DNA of 64,000 bases from Sphingobium lactosutens DS20 (GTDB taxonomy: Bacteria > Pseudomonadota > Alphaproteobacteria > Sphingomonadales > Sphingomonadaceae): positions 1 to 64,000 of the forward strand of contig NZ_ATDP01000098.1 of assembly GCF_000445105.1 (NCBI RefSeq), read 5' to 3'. The notes below the pieces were generated by a model that was not told where the DNA came from, did no database searches, and saw only the letters and a program-made list of their open reading frames with translations. The position numbers were made by a program, and so were the translations under genes. This document shows, piece by piece, positions 53,296 to 63,779 of this stretch (position 1 is its first letter; the number at the start of each line of letters is the position of its first letter).

Positions 53296-54624
53296 CTATT
53301 CCAGCGCCGCGACGGCCGCGGCGAAGGCATCGCCGCGCGCTTCGAAATCGCGAAACTGGTCGAAACTGGCGCAGGCCGGCGACAACAGCACGACGTCGCC
53401 CGGCTGCGCGATGCGCGCCGCGCGGCGGACGGCGGCGCTTAGCATTTCGCTGTCTTCCACCGCCATATGCGGGCGCAGCAGATCGGCGAACATATGCCCC
53501 GCTTCGCCGATGGTGTAGGCGTGGGCGACGTTGCCGAAATGGGGGGCGCATTCGTCGAGATTGTCGGACTTGGCGACCCCGCCCAAGATCCAGTGGATGC
53601 GCGGCTTTCCATCCTTGGCCGGCCATGCGGCGAGCGCCGGCGCGGTGGAGGCGGCGTTGGTCGCCTTGCTGTCGTTGACGTAGAGCACGCCGTTGAGGGT
53701 ACGGACCGCCTGCATGCGGTGGGGGAGCGAGGCGTAGCTGGCTAGCGCGTTGGTGATGGTCGACTCGTCAATCCCGAGCGCTTTTGCGACGGCGATGGCG
53801 ACAGCTGCATTTTGTGCGTTATGTGGCCCCTGGAGCGAGGGCCACCCGAGCTGGTCGGTGGTTTCGATGTCCGATGAGGCAACTGCGATGACGCCTGCCC
53901 CTTCGCCGGCGCGCTGGACGGAAGCAAAGATGGACCGGCTTGGCTCATCCTCTGTGGTAATCACCGCTGTCTGGCAGGCCGATTGCATCGAGAACAACCG
54001 CGCCTTCGACGCCACATAGCCCTCAAACCCATCGTAGCGATCCAGATGATCCGGCGTGATGTTGAGCAGCACGGCAACGTCGCAGTCCAGACTGTGGGTC
54101 AGGTCGATCTGGTAACTGGACAATTCCAGCACATAGATACCCACGCCATGGAGGTTGGGTTCCAGCGGTGGCTGGCTGAGGATCGGCAGGCCGATATTGC
54201 CGCCCATGACCGTGGGATAGCCCGCCTGTTCGAGGATGTGATGGATGAGCGCGGTGGTGGTCGACTTGCCGTTGGTGCCAGTGATGCCGACCACCTTGTG
54301 CGGCGGCAGCGTCGGGCGGGCGAGCGCGAACAATTCGATGTCGCCAATGATCGGCACGCCGGCCAGTCTGGCCCGCATGGCGATGGGATGCCGATTGAGC
54401 GGCACGCCCGGCGACACGACGATGCCATCGAAACCGGCGAGGTCGATCTCCATCGGATCGCCCAATTCAGCCTTTCCTTCGACCAGCGCGCGCGCCTCTT
54501 CGCGGCTGTCCCAGGCGACGACGCGCGCGCCGCTCGCCACCAGCGTCTCCACAGTAGCGAGGCCTGAGCGGGCGAGGCCGAGGACGGCGTAGGTCTTCCC
54601 TGCAAAGGCGCTGGAAACAATCAT
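53296..54624 (-). CDS. murD: UDP-N-acetylmuramoylalanine--D-glutamate ligase
   Basis: The Mur ligase (442 aa) has 'KTYAVLGLARSGLATVETL' at the N-terminus, 'VVGITGTNGKSTTTALIHHIL' for ATP, 'LNITPDHLDRYDGFEGYVASK' and 'LYVNDSKATNAASTAPAL'. It adds D-Glu to UDP-MurNAc-L-Ala. It lies 4 bases after mraY. Confidence 0.97.
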   Translation of the reverse strand: MIVSSAFAGKTYAVLGLARSGLATVETLVASGARVVAWDSREEARALVEGKAELGDPMEIDLAGFDGIVVSPGVPLNRHPIAMRARLAGVPIIGDIELFALARPTLPPHKVVGITGTNGKSTTTALIHHILEQAGYPTVMGGNIGLPILSQPPLEPNLHGVGIYVLELSSYQIDLTHSLDCDVAVLLNITPDHLDRYDGFEGYVASKARLFSMQSACQTAVITTEDEPSRSIFASVQRAGEGAGVIAVASSDIETTDQLGWPSLQGPHNAQNAAVAIAVAKALGIDESTITNALASYASLPHRMQAVRTLNGVLYVNDSKATNAASTAPALAAWPAKDGKPRIHWILGGVAKSDNLDECAPHFGNVAHAYTIGEAGHMFADLLRPHMAVEDSEMLSAAVRRAARIAQPGDVVLLSPACASFDQFRDFEARGDAFAAAVAALE

Positions 54625-54628
54625 CCGC

Positions 54629-55702
54629 TTACCTCAGCTTCAATGTCGCCAGGCCAGCGAGCGCCAGCACGAAAGCGATGATCCAGAATCGGATCACAAC
54701 GGTCGGCTCGGCCCAGCCCAGCTGCTCGAAATGATGATGAATCGGCGCCATGCGGAAGATGCGCTTGCCGGTCCGCTTGTAGAAGAAGACCTGGATGATG
54801 ACGCTGAGCGCCTCCACCACGAACAGGCCGCCGATGATACCCAGCACGATTTCATGATGCGCGGTGACGGCGATCACGCCGATCGTGCCGCCCAATGCCA
54901 GGCTGCCGGTGTCGCCCATGAAAACGGCGGCGGGCGGCGCGTTGAACCAGAGGAAGGCGAGGCCCGCGCCGATGATCGCGCCGCACAATATGGTGAGGTT
55001 GCCCGCGCCCGGAACATGGGGGATGCCCAGATATTCGGCGAAGTCCGCCCGGCCGACCAGATAGACGATCAACAGGAAGGCGAGGCAGGCAATGATGACC
55101 GGCATCGTCGCCAGGCCATCCAGGCCATCGGTGAGGTTCACCGCATTGCCGAAGGCAACGATGACGAAGGCGGCAAAACAGAAATAGAAGGGACCAAGCT
55201 CGATCGCGGGGCCGTTGTAGAAAGGCACATAGAGCGCGGTATTGCCATGCTGATTGACGATCATCCAAGCCGCGACGCCCGCGATCAGAAATTCGAAGAT
55301 CAGGCGCATCTTGCCCGACAGCCCTTTGTGGCTGGCCTTCGTCACCTTGTCATAATCGTCCAGAAAGCCGATCGCGCCGAACCCCAATGTCACGAACAGG
55401 CACGCCCAGACATAGATGGACGACAGGTCCATCCACAGCAGCACGGACGCCACCATCGACGTCAGGATCATGAGCCCGCCCATGGTCGGCGTGCCCCGCT
55501 TGGCGAGGTGCGTCTGCGGCCCGTCGTCGCGGATCGGCTGCCCCTTGCCCTGGCGCACGCGCAGCCAGCCGATGAATTTGGGACCGATCACCAGGCCGAT
55601 GACAAGCGCGGTCGCGATCGCCGCGCCCGCGCGAAAGGACAGGTAGCGGATCAGGTTGAAGATACCCGCGAAGTCAAGGGTCTGGGCGAGCCAGTAGAGC
55701 AT
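54629..55702 (-). CDS. mraY: Phospho-N-acetylmuramoyl-pentapeptide transferase
   Basis: The polytopic enzyme (357 aa, ten helices) shows '[11 protein letters not shown]', '[21 protein letters not shown]', '[18 protein letters not shown]', '[22 protein letters not shown]' and '[15 protein letters not shown]'; the Asp residues of [13 protein letters not shown] and GDTGS form the active site. It attaches the MurNAc-pentapeptide to undecaprenyl phosphate (lipid I). Its start abuts the murF stop. Confidence 0.97.
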   Translation of the reverse strand: MLYWLAQTLDFAGIFNLIRYLSFRAGAAIATALVIGLVIGPKFIGWLRVRQGKGQPIRDDGPQTHLAKRGTPTMGGLMILTSMVASVLLWMDLSSIYVWACLFVTLGFGAIGFLDDYDKVTKASHKGLSGKMRLIFEFLIAGVAAWMIVNQHGNTALYVPFYNGPAIELGPFYFCFAAFVIVAFGNAVNLTDGLDGLATMPVIIACLAFLLIVYLVGRADFAEYLGIPHVPGAGNLTILCGAIIGAGLAFLWFNAPPAAVFMGDTGSLALGGTIGVIAVTAHHEIVLGIIGGLFVVEALSVIIQVFFYKRTGKRIFRMAPIHHHFEQLGWAEPTVVIRFWIIAFVLALAGLATLKLR

Positions 55703-57093
55703 CAGTTCGTTTCTCCGTCGCGGACGGCCTGACCCAGGGCGGCGACCAGGCGCGACAGCCCGATGCCATTGGACCCCTTGACCAATATCGCGTCGCCCGC
55801 GCGCATTTCTTTTTCAATGAGGGGGATGGCGCTCGCAGCGTCAGGCACATGGGCATAGGCCATAGTGCCTTCGAGCGCGTCGGCCAGCGGCGCCATTTCC
55901 GCGCCCACCAGCACCGCAAAATCAACCGCGCCATCGGCCAGAGGCTTGGCCAGCCCGGCATGAAGATCGGCGCTGGCGCTGCCCAGTTCGCGCATGCCGC
56001 CCAGCACCGCGATGCGCCGATCGGCGGCTTCGCGGCCCAGTTGCTTCAACGTTGCGGCCATGGACAGCGGGTTGGCGTTATAGCTTTCGTCGATCAGTAA
56101 GGCTTCGCCGCCCGCGACCGGCAGGATGCGGCGCTCCCCCCGGCCCGGCAGCCCCGGCATTTCGGCGAGCGCAAGCCCGGCCGCCGCCAGATCGCCGCCC
56201 ACCGCCTCGACCGCCGCCAGCACGGCAAGCGCATTGGACACCCAATGATCGCCGGGCGCAGCGACGGTAAAGCACAACTCCGCGTCGGGTAGGCGCGCCG
56301 TCACCAGCGTGCCGCCATTGGGCGCAGGCACCGTTTCAAGCGCATGCACATCGGCCTGCGGGCTCATGCCAAAGGTCAGGATGCGCGCCGCGTGGCGCTC
56401 CGCCTTGTTATACAGCGTCGCGACATGCAGGCTGTCATAGGGAATGATGGCGGTGCCGCCCGGCTCCAGCCCCTCGAAAATCTCCGCTTTGGCCTCAGCA
56501 ATTTTCGCCTCGGTCCCGAAAAATTCGATATGGGCAGGTGCGATCGCCGTGACGATCGCGGCATGGGGCCGCACCTGCCGGGTCAGCGCGGACAATTCGC
56601 CGGCATGGTTCATGCCCATCTCGAAAATGCCATAGGCGCTTTCGCGCGGCATGCGCGCCAGGCTGAGCGGCACGCCGACATGGTTGTTGTAGCTTTTGAC
56701 CGACCGATGCGCCTGCCCTGGCGCGGCGCGATCCAGCGCCAGATACAGCGCCTCCTTCGTGCCGGTCTTGCCGACCGATCCGGTGACGCCGATGACCTTG
56801 CCGTCCATGCGCCGGCGCGACGCGACGCCGAGTGCCTGAAGCGCGGCGGTGCTGTCGGTCACGCGAATATGGGGATGGCCGATCGCGTCGCTGACGATCG
56901 CGCCTGCCGCCCCTTGCGCGAACGCCTGGTCGACGAAGCGATGACCGTCGGTCGCCTCCCCCTTCATCGCGACGAACAGGTCGCCCGGCTTCACTTCGCG
57001 GCTGTCGAACGCGACTCCCGAAACGACGAACGGCGCCGACGCGGCGCCGCCTGTGGCCTCGGCAATCTCAGCAGAGGTCCAGAGGTCGCTCAC
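55702..57093 (-). CDS. murF: UDP-MurNAc-tripeptide--D-alanyl-D-alanine ligase
   Basis: The Mur ligase (about 463 aa) has '[23 protein letters not shown]', the ATP loop '[21 protein letters not shown]' and '[16 protein letters not shown]'; '[18 protein letters not shown]' is the C-terminal mark. It adds D-Ala-D-Ala. A GTG at 57093 overlaps the murE stop (GTGA), the most natural start for this operon; GTG 57102 is also in frame. Confidence 0.96.
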   Translation of the reverse strand: MSDLWTSAEIAEATGGAASAPFVVSGVAFDSREVKPGDLFVAMKGEATDGHRFVDQAFAQGAAGAIVSDAIGHPHIRVTDSTAALQALGVASRRRMDGKVIGVTGSVGKTGTKEALYLALDRAAPGQAHRSVKSYNNHVGVPLSLARMPRESAYGIFEMGMNHAGELSALTRQVRPHAAIVTAIAPAHIEFFGTEAKIAEAKAEIFEGLEPGGTAIIPYDSLHVATLYNKAERHAARILTFGMSPQADVHALETVPAPNGGTLVTARLPDAELCFTVAAPGDHWVSNALAVLAAVEAVGGDLAAAGLALAEMPGLPGRGERRILPVAGGEALLIDESYNANPLSMAATLKQLGREAADRRIAVLGGMRELGSASADLHAGLAKPLADGAVDFAVLVGAEMAPLADALEGTMAYAHVPDAASAIPLIEKEMRAGDAILVKGSNGIGLSRLVAALGQAVRDGETN

Positions 57094-58544
57094 CCCGCGC
57101 ACTCCCGCGCGACGGTGACATCGTCGAACGGCAGGACGCGGTCGCCGATAATCTGGCCCTGCTCATGGCCCTTGCCGGCCAATAGCACGATGTCGTCCGC
57201 GCCCGCCTGCGCGATGGCTGCGGCAATGGCGTCGCGGCGGCCGCCAATTTCCTGCGCGTGCGGCGCGCCCGCCAGCACGGCGGCGCGAATGGCGCTCGGC
57301 TCTTCGGACCGGGGATTGTCGTCGGTGACGATCACATGATCGGACAGGTCGGCCGCGACCTTGCCCATTTGCGGGCGCTTGCCGGCGTCGCGATCGCCGC
57401 CCGCGCCGAACAGGGTGATGAGCCGCCCTTTTGTATGCGGGCGGAGCGCCTCGACCGCGGCGCGCAGCCCATCGGGCGTATGCGCATAGTCGACATAGAC
57501 AGGCGCGCCTGTCCGGCTGATCACCGCACGCTCCAGCCGGCCGCGCACGGGCTGCACCCGGCCGAGCAGTTCCATGACCCTGGCGGTATCGCCGCCGGTC
57601 GCGATCACGAGGCCGGCAGCGGTCAGGGCATTGGCGGCCTGATAGGCGCCGATCAGCGGAAGGTTCACCTTGTAAAGCGTGCCATCGGCCTCGACTTCCA
57701 GCGTCTGGCCCAACTGAGTCGGGGTGCGGTTGGCAAGCTGCAAAGCACGCCCCTGCACCCCGACGCTCAGCACACGAAGCCCCCGCTTCGTAGCCCGCGC
57801 GATCGCCTTGTCCGACCAGTCGTCGTCCGCCCAGATGACGGCGCTGCCCTGCGGCGCGACGACCTCGTCAAACAGCCGCATCTTGGCGTCAAAATAGCTG
57901 TCCATGTCGCCATGATAGTCGAGATGATCGCGCGACAGGTTGGTGAAGGCGCCGGCGAGCACAGGCAGTCCTTCGGTGCGATACTGGTCGAGGCCATGGC
58001 TCGATGCCTCGAACGCGGCATGGGTGATGCCTTCGCGGCGCAGCCCGGCCATATTGGCGAGGAAGGTGACGATGTCGGGCGTGGTAAGGCCGGTCGACAC
58101 CTGATCGACCGAGGTGGTGACGCCCAATGTCCCGATCGAAGCCGCATTATGGCCCATCATGCGCCAGAGCTGACGGGCAAGTTCGACCGTGCTGGTCTTG
58201 CCATTGGTGCCGGTGACGGCGACCGTCACATCGGGGAACGGCGCAAAGAAGCGCGCCGCAAGCTGGGCGAACAGCTGACGGGGATTGGCGGCGGCGATAT
58301 GGATCGCCCCGTCGACAAGAGCTTCGGGCCGCGCGACGACGGCGATGGCGCCGGCCCGCACGGCGTCGGGAATATAGTCTTCACCGTTGACGCGCTGGCC
58401 CTGGAAAGCGCCAAAGATGGTCCCCGGTGCGACCTTTCGATTGTCGATGGCAAAACCCGTCACGGACGTGTCGAGGCCGCCAGCGGCGCTTACCGCTTTG
58501 GCGACCTCGGCATCCAGCTCCTCGATAAGCGACCCGAGGCGCAT
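57090..58544 (-). CDS. murE: UDP-MurNAc-L-Ala-D-Glu--meso-diaminopimelate ligase
   Basis: The Mur ligase (484 aa) has 'VTGFAIDNRKVAPGTIFGAFQG', 'VAVTGTNGKTSTVELARQLW' and 'FTNLSRDHLDYHGDMDSYFDAK'. 'VIVTDDNPRSEEPSAI' contains the DNPR motif typical of the meso-DAP-specific enzymes, so the peptidoglycan should be of the DAP type. Its ATG shares one base with the ftsI stop. Confidence 0.97.
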   Translation of the reverse strand: MRLGSLIEELDAEVAKAVSAAGGLDTSVTGFAIDNRKVAPGTIFGAFQGQRVNGEDYIPDAVRAGAIAVVARPEALVDGAIHIAAANPRQLFAQLAARFFAPFPDVTVAVTGTNGKTSTVELARQLWRMMGHNAASIGTLGVTTSVDQVSTGLTTPDIVTFLANMAGLRREGITHAAFEASSHGLDQYRTEGLPVLAGAFTNLSRDHLDYHGDMDSYFDAKMRLFDEVVAPQGSAVIWADDDWSDKAIARATKRGLRVLSVGVQGRALQLANRTPTQLGQTLEVEADGTLYKVNLPLIGAYQAANALTAAGLVIATGGDTARVMELLGRVQPVRGRLERAVISRTGAPVYVDYAHTPDGLRAAVEALRPHTKGRLITLFGAGGDRDAGKRPQMGKVAADLSDHVIVTDDNPRSEEPSAIRAAVLAGAPHAQEIGGRRDAIAAAIAQAGADDIVLLAGKGHEQGQIIGDRVLPFDDVTVARECAG

Positions 58545-60247
58545 TATTCCTTCTCCTTCTGACCGTGAAGCAGCGGCATCAGATCGGAAATATCGACGTC
58601 GCGCCGCTCGTCCGGCATGATGCCCAGCATCGGCCCCGTCCGCTCGATCACGCGCTTCACCACGGGTGCGGCCGTCCAGGCAGCCGTGCGCAGGCCGAAC
58701 TGGCCCGTCGCCTCATCCATGATGGCGACGACGACATAGCGGGGATTGTCCATCGGGAAAGCAGAAGCAAAAGTCGTCACCAGCGAAGTCTTGTTATAGC
58801 GGCCTTCCTGGGGCTTTTCGGCCGAACCCGTCTTGCCGCCCACCCGGAATCCCTTGGCGTCGGCGCTTCGCCCCGTACCGGCTGACACGATCATCCGCAA
58901 CAGTTGCCGCATCCGCGCGCTGGTGGCGGCGGAAAAGACGCGGCGACCCTGCGGTACATCCTGCGGGCGCAGCTTGCGCACGGTGGCGGGGCGCCACATG
59001 CCGCCATTGACCAGCGCTGCATAGGCGGTGGCAAGGTGCAGCGGCGTCACAGCGATGCCATGGCCATAGGACACGGTCATGCTGGTGATGCGCCCCCAGT
59101 TGGACGGCCAAAGCCCGCCTGCGCGCTCATTGAATTCGATCGGCGCGCGCTGATCAAAGTCTAGGCTGCGGAACAACTTCTGCAGCGGCTCGGCGCCCAT
59201 TTTGTCAGCGATGCGCGCGGTGCCGATGTTAGAGCTGTGCACCAAAATTTCCGGCACGTTGATCCAGCGACCGAGCGGATGGTCGTCCTTGATCCGGAAG
59301 CCGGCGACGGCGAGCGGCGCGGTGGCGTCATACCGCTCGCTCATCGAGGTGACGACGCCGGCGTCCATGGCCGCGGCGATCGAAAGCGGCTTGAAGGCGG
59401 AACCAAGCTCGTAACGCGCCTGAACCATATGGTTGCAGAGCGGTGATTCGGAACAGCGCTTGCCCGCGTAATTTTGCAGCTTGTTGGGATCGAACACCGG
59501 GATCGACGCCATGGCGATGACTTCGCCGGTATTGACGTCCAGGATGATGCCCCCCGCGCCCTTGGCGCGGGTCTGGACCAGCTGGGTGTAGAGCTCGCTT
59601 TCGAGCGCGCCCTGAACCCGGCTGTCGATGGAAAGGGCGAAGGGCTTGCCGCGCAGCGCCGGGTCGATCAGCCGATCGTTGAAGGCGGCCTCCGCGCCCA
59701 TGCCGCCTACGCCCTTGCTATTGGGGGCGAAGCCCAGAATATGCGCTGCAAGCGTGCGTTGTGGGTAGAGCCGCTCCTTCTCGCGCGGAAATTCGATGCC
59801 GATCTCCCCCAGCGCGTTCACCGCCGCCACCTGTTCGGGCAGAGCACGGCGACGCAGATAGGCCCAGCCCTTGCCCGTCAGCTTCTTGTAAAAGGTCGCT
59901 TCGGATTCATCGGGGAAGATTTCGTGCAAATTGCGGGCAAGTTCGACGGGTTCGCCGATCAGCTTCGAGGGCCGCACCGAAACGGAATAGGCGTCCATGG
60001 TCCGCGCCAGCGGTACGCCGTTGCGATCCACGATGTCGGCGCGCGCGGGCACGAATGGCCCGAGCGCCCCGTCCCCGCCCGTCCCATGCGCAAAAATACC
60101 GACCCAGAAGAGCCGGCCGATCAATATGGTGGTGATGGCGAGGAACAGGATGAGCAACAGCATCAACCGGTTATGCGCCATGGCGGTGAGGTTGACCCTC
60201 TGCCGCCCTGCGCGCGGGCCGCCGGGCTGAACGATGATCGTCGCCAT
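58544..60247 (-). CDS. ftsI: Septal transpeptidase FtsI (PBP3)
   Basis: A cytoplasmic tail and membrane helix (about 29-50) precede the pedestal domain ('RADIVDRNGVPLARTMDAYSV') and the transpeptidase domain. The nucleophile Ser is in 'ELGSAFKPLSIA' (SxxK), the SxN motif is 'HSSNIGTARI', and the KTG motif is 'GGKTGSAEKP'. 'HILGFAPNSKGVGGMGAEAAF' is a family mark. It crosslinks septal peptidoglycan and pairs with FtsW. It starts where ftsL ends. Confidence 0.96.
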   Translation of the reverse strand: MATIIVQPGGPRAGRQRVNLTAMAHNRLMLLLILFLAITTILIGRLFWVGIFAHGTGGDGALGPFVPARADIVDRNGVPLARTMDAYSVSVRPSKLIGEPVELARNLHEIFPDESEATFYKKLTGKGWAYLRRRALPEQVAAVNALGEIGIEFPREKERLYPQRTLAAHILGFAPNSKGVGGMGAEAAFNDRLIDPALRGKPFALSIDSRVQGALESELYTQLVQTRAKGAGGIILDVNTGEVIAMASIPVFDPNKLQNYAGKRCSESPLCNHMVQARYELGSAFKPLSIAAAMDAGVVTSMSERYDATAPLAVAGFRIKDDHPLGRWINVPEILVHSSNIGTARIADKMGAEPLQKLFRSLDFDQRAPIEFNERAGGLWPSNWGRITSMTVSYGHGIAVTPLHLATAYAALVNGGMWRPATVRKLRPQDVPQGRRVFSAATSARMRQLLRMIVSAGTGRSADAKGFRVGGKTGSAEKPQEGRYNKTSLVTTFASAFPMDNPRYVVVAIMDEATGQFGLRTAAWTAAPVVKRVIERTGPMLGIMPDERRDVDISDLMPLLHGQKEKE

Positions 60248-60897
60248 CAGCGCGCGCCTTTGCGTTTTTCGCGGTCGGCCCGCGCCGTCAGATCCCCCAA
60301 AGTGCTGTCGTCCAGCAGCTTGGCGTCCAGCATCGCCATCCGCTCCGCCTTGCGCGCGATCGGATTGGGTTTCGACACATCGGCGTCCGCCTTCGCCTGA
60401 ACTACGGCGGGCTTTGGGGCAGGCTTGGGCAACTTGTCGACATTATCGGCCGCATGGGCTTCGCGAATGATCGCGATGTCGCTGCGAATCTGGGTCGCCG
60501 CAGGACTTTCGGGGGTCTTTTGCGGAGCGGACGGAAGATCGGCCGGGGTTTCAACCATCGCCACCATCACCGGGGGCGCGACATAGTCCGGGCCATTGGG
60601 CTGCACGCCGTCCAGCTGCGCCAGTGCCCTTTCCCCCTCCAGATATTGCTGCGCGGTGGGCGTGGCGTAGAGAAAGTCATGCTGGTTCCAGCTTTCAAGC
60701 TGGCGCATGGAAGCGCGCGCGCTGAATTCCGTTTCCAAATAGCGAATGTCGGCTTTCGTGGCGGCGATCTGCGAACGCACGCGCATCAATTCGTTGCGTT
60801 CAGTCGCAACCTTGAGCGACACCATATATGCGCCCAGCGCGCCGAGCGCGACCAGAATCACCCAGATGAGGCTCTGCAATCTCTTGACGGCGATCAT
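60247..60897 (-). CDS. ftsL: FtsL-like cell division protein (216 aa)
   Basis: It is a bitopic protein with a membrane helix at about 8-26 ('[19 protein letters not shown]') followed by a leucine-zipper-like coiled coil ('[21 protein letters not shown]'), as in FtsL. Position between rsmH and ftsI fits. Compared with enteric FtsL it carries a C-terminal tail of about 110 residues rich in Pro, Ala and Lys. It forms a complex with FtsB and FtsQ. Its ATG overlaps the rsmH stop (ATGA). Confidence 0.88.
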   Translation of the reverse strand: MIAVKRLQSLIWVILVALGALGAYMVSLKVATERNELMRVRSQIAATKADIRYLETEFSARASMRQLESWNQHDFLYATPTAQQYLEGERALAQLDGVQPNGPDYVAPPVMVAMVETPADLPSAPQKTPESPAATQIRSDIAIIREAHAADNVDKLPKPAPKPAVVQAKADADVSKPNPIARKAERMAMLDAKLLDDSTLGDLTARADREKRKGAR

Positions 60898-61856
60898 GCG
60901 TGGCTACTCCGGGGCGACGAGGGGGCGGGTGAAAGCCGGGACGGCGCGGCGGTGCGGACGGCGCTGCGCAGCGTGGCGGAACGGGCGCGGGGGTTGCGCG
61001 CCAGTTCCGCGTCGCCAGCGCGCACGGGCTTGGCCGGCTTGGCGAAGGTCGGCTGCGGCCCGGCGGTGCGTTCGGGCAGATGTCGCGATCCCGCACCCTC
61101 GCCACCGCTGCGATTGCGCAGGAACTGCTTGACGATACGGTCCTCCAGACTGTGGAAGGTCACGATCGCAAGGCGCCCGCCTTCCTCCAGCAGCTCTTCA
61201 GCCGCCTCAAGTCCGCGCTCCAACTCCTCCAGCTCGCGATTCACGTGAATACGGATCGCCTGAAAGGTGCGGGTCGCCGGGTCCTTCTTGTCATGCGGCT
61301 TGTGCCCCAGCGCCTTGCGGACCACCGCGGCCAGCTGCGCCGTGCGCTCCAGCGGACGGGCCTCCACGATGGCGCGCGCGACCCGGCGCGAACGCGGCTC
61401 TTCGCCATAGCGGTAGATGACGTCGGCAATATCCTCTTCCGGGGCGGTGTTGAGGAAATCGGCCGCGCTCATGCCGCCCTGGCTCATCGTCATGTCGAGT
61501 GGACCGTCAGCCTGGAAGGAAAAGCCGCGTTCGGGCCGGTCGAGCTGCATGGAGGATACGCCAATGTCGAGCGTAACGCCCGCCACGCGATCGACATCGC
61601 GTTCCGCCAGCAATTGCGCCATGCGCGAAAATTCGCCGGGAATGAGCGTGATACCATGCGCGTCGGCCAGCGCCTTCCCCTCGCGGATCGCGTCGGGATC
61701 GCGGTCGAAGGCAAAGACCCGCGCCCCGGCCTTGGCCATGGCACTGCTATAGCCGCCCGCGCCGAAGGTGCCGTCGACATGAATTTCCCCCGGCGCAATC
61801 GCCAGGGCGTCCAGCACCTCGTCGAGCAGTACGGGGATATGGGGCGCGGCGCTCAC
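60894..61856 (-). CDS. rsmH: 16S rRNA (cytosine(1402)-N(4))-methyltransferase RsmH
   Basis: The protein (320 aa) opens '[35 protein letters not shown]', quoted here only as a landmark in its parts: the SAM loop is '[12 protein letters not shown]'. '[20 protein letters not shown]', '[10 protein letters not shown]' and '[18 protein letters not shown]' are RsmH hallmarks. It methylates C1402 in the ribosomal P site. It overlaps mraZ upstream by 4 bases. Confidence 0.96.
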   Translation of the reverse strand: MSAAPHIPVLLDEVLDALAIAPGEIHVDGTFGAGGYSSAMAKAGARVFAFDRDPDAIREGKALADAHGITLIPGEFSRMAQLLAERDVDRVAGVTLDIGVSSMQLDRPERGFSFQADGPLDMTMSQGGMSAADFLNTAPEEDIADVIYRYGEEPRSRRVARAIVEARPLERTAQLAAVVRKALGHKPHDKKDPATRTFQAIRIHVNRELEELERGLEAAEELLEEGGRLAIVTFHSLEDRIVKQFLRNRSGGEGAGSRHLPERTAGPQPTFAKPAKPVRAGDAELARNPRARSATLRSAVRTAAPSRLSPAPSSPRSSHA

Positions 61857-62350
61857 TTGCCGCCTCCGGCCGTGCGCTGGTCCAGCCAGCGGCGGACCTT
61901 GTTGCGGATCAGCGCAGGACGATCGGGGCTTTCGACCAGAGCCTCGGGCTTCCAGATCTGGAAATAGCGACCCACGCCGTAGAAAAACACCGCGTCCGTG
62001 ATGCCGGCCTCTTCCTTGATATCGGGGTGCAGGAAGAATCGGCCGCCATCGTCGAAATTTACGTCCTCGATCGTGCCGAGTCGGTTTTCGCGCTCCAGGT
62101 CGGCATTGAAATCGCGACCGGCCTCATAGGCCTGACGCTCCAGCTTCTCGACCTCGTCGAACAGGAATTGCTTGTGCGACAGGCCAAAGCCGGTGGCGCA
62201 GCCATTGTCGAAGTGGACGGACAGGCACAGGCGGTTCTGCCCGCCGCTAGCCTGGGCCACCAGCTTGCGCATCTCCAGGGGCAGCACGAAACGGCCTTTG
62301 CCGTCCGCGACGCTGAACGCGTTGCCCGAATAGAGAATGACGTCCGACAC
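61853..62350 (-). CDS. mraZ: Transcriptional regulator MraZ
   Basis: The protein (about 165 aa) has two AbrB-like halves, each with the DxxxR motif: '[15 protein letters not shown]' and '[16 protein letters not shown]'. It binds direct repeats upstream of its own gene and represses the dcw operon. The start is most likely GTG at 62350 ([12 protein letters not shown]), which gives the usual N-terminus; the frame continues to 62434 with non-conserved residues. Five decameric repeats lie about 140 bases upstream. Confidence 0.93.
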   Translation of the reverse strand: MSDVILYSGNAFSVADGKGRFVLPLEMRKLVAQASGGQNRLCLSVHFDNGCATGFGLSHKQFLFDEVEKLERQAYEAGRDFNADLERENRLGTIEDVNFDDGGRFFLHPDIKEEAGITDAVFFYGVGRYFQIWKPEALVESPDRPALIRNKVRRWLDQRTAGGGK

Positions 62351-62489
62351 CCTGAAATTGGCCCCTTTTGACTGGGACGCAGGCCGCCCTTTGCCGGAAT
62401 CGCGAACAGACAATCCGACACCACAGGACTGCACAAAGCCTGACGAACCCCAATGCCGGTTTTCCTACCAAGCATGGGGCCGACTGAAA

Positions 62490-62534
62490 AGGGAAAAGTC
62501 GGGAGAGGATGGGAAAAGCTGGTCAAAAATGGGT
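62490..62534 (+). promoter_or_regulatory. Putative MraZ boxes: five repeats at exact 10-bp spacing
   Basis: AGGGA, CGGGA, TGGGA, TGGTC and TGGGT start at 62490, 62500, 62510, 62520 and 62530. The consensus TGGG(A) at a 10-bp period is that of known MraZ boxes (TGGGN with 5-nt spacers). They lie on the strand opposite to mraZ and directly behind the stop of the GldG-like gene. A possible TTGACC -35 box for mraZ (62526-62521) falls within them. Confidence 0.65.
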
Positions 62535-63775
62535 TAGACTGATTTTGCTCGCTTTCCTGACCAAGTTTTCACTTTTTGTTCCTGATCTCTACGGCGAAAA
62601 TGCTGGCGCAGCAATGCCCCACCCAATAATGCCCAGCCTGTCCCGACCAGAGTCGCCCATCGCAGCGCGATCGTCAGGTCGGCTGGCCCACGCATCCAGG
62701 GACGGGCCTCAGGAGCGGAGGCGCCGAGCCAGTGGAGCATGACGGCCGGTGTATCGGCCGACCAGAAGCGGGGATTGAGGGGCTGCGCCGGGTCGGCCAG
62801 CCAGAGCCGGTCGTCGATCATATCAGCGTCCCCCATGATCCGCACCCACCCGCGCCCCACTGGCTGTGGCGGTACTGCTTGACCATGCGGCAACCAGGCG
62901 CCCGATACCGTCATCAGCCGACCGTCGGCCAGGAAATGACGCACCTCCAGCGGCTGCAACCGGCCAGGAACAAAGCCCCAATGGGCCAGCAATGGCGCAA
63001 GCGGGGTCGTCGACGGCGCCCGGCGGCGATCGCCGAGGGGTAGAGCGGAGGGCCAGCGCAACAGCGGATCGGCAAGGACCAACGCCCTGCCCCCGGCCCG
63101 CACCCAACCATCAAGCGCGACCAGCTGTTCGGGCGAAAGTGCGCGCGGCTGCGCGATCAAAAGCTGGCGCGCGCCCGTGCCAGGCAGATCGCGGGGGTCG
63201 TCAAGCGGCAGGATCGTGAAGCGGGTGCGCAGGACCGTGATGATGGGTGCATCGCGCGGTCCTTTCCCGACCGCTCCCAGCTCTTCCCAGAACAAGGGCA
63301 GCCCCGTCAGTACGGCAAGCCTGGGCCTGGCATCGACCGGCGCCAGGGGCGGCGCAGAGCCGAAGTTGAAAATCAGTCCCGCGACGGCGATCATGCCCAG
63401 GGCGGCGACCCGCCCCCGCCTGATCGGCGAATGGCGCAACCAGGCGGCCGCAACGACGAGCAGCAGCGCAATGACCGTCACGCCCAACGCCGACCAGAGC
63501 GCCAGCCGCCCTGCGGCCAGCACACAAAAGATGAGGACCGGCGCAGAGGCTCCGATCGCCGCCCATAGCAGTACGATGATGCCGCGATGCGCCAACAGAA
63601 AGCCGGCCGCCGCCATCAATGCGGCGACAGCGATGCTCCAATCCCATGGATCGGCCTGTCCGGTCTGCCAAGCCCGCCCCAATCCCGCGACCAGCACGAC
63701 CATGGCCGGAAGCCATAACCCAAGAAATGCCTTCGCAGCCGCCGCCATGACGCGACCCGTCCTGCCCCCGGACAT
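62534..63775 (-). CDS. GldG-like membrane protein of an uncharacterised ABC-type system (413 aa)
   Basis: Four hydrophobic segments at the N-terminus (about 15-140) precede a soluble domain ('ILPLDDPRDLPGTGARQLLIAQPRALSPEQLVALDGWVRAGGRALVLADPLLRW'-type region, in which 'LSPEQLVALDGWVRAGGR' is diagnostic of GldG/ABC-aux domains). A C-terminal membrane segment near 385-400 follows. Such proteins often accompany MoxR/DUF58/DUF4350 clusters or ABC transporters and may bind a glycan or peptide. Function is unknown. It is upstream of mraZ on the same strand and ends inside the MraZ box array. Confidence 0.7.
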   Translation of the reverse strand: MSGGRTGRVMAAAAKAFLGLWLPAMVVLVAGLGRAWQTGQADPWDWSIAVAALMAAAGFLLAHRGIIVLLWAAIGASAPVLIFCVLAAGRLALWSALGVTVIALLLVVAAAWLRHSPIRRGRVAALGMIAVAGLIFNFGSAPPLAPVDARPRLAVLTGLPLFWEELGAVGKGPRDAPIITVLRTRFTILPLDDPRDLPGTGARQLLIAQPRALSPEQLVALDGWVRAGGRALVLADPLLRWPSALPLGDRRRAPSTTPLAPLLAHWGFVPGRLQPLEVRHFLADGRLMTVSGAWLPHGQAVPPQPVGRGWVRIMGDADMIDDRLWLADPAQPLNPRFWSADTPAVMLHWLGASAPEARPWMRGPADLTIALRWATLVGTGWALLGGALLRQHFRRRDQEQKVKTWSGKRAKSV

Positions 63776-63779
63776 GGGA

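Noticed and set aside
51983..53518. Long plus-strand ORF (511 aa) opposite ftsW and murG
   Set aside because: It is an antisense shadow of GC-rich coding DNA, with highly repetitive Arg/His/Gly/Asp composition and no domain.
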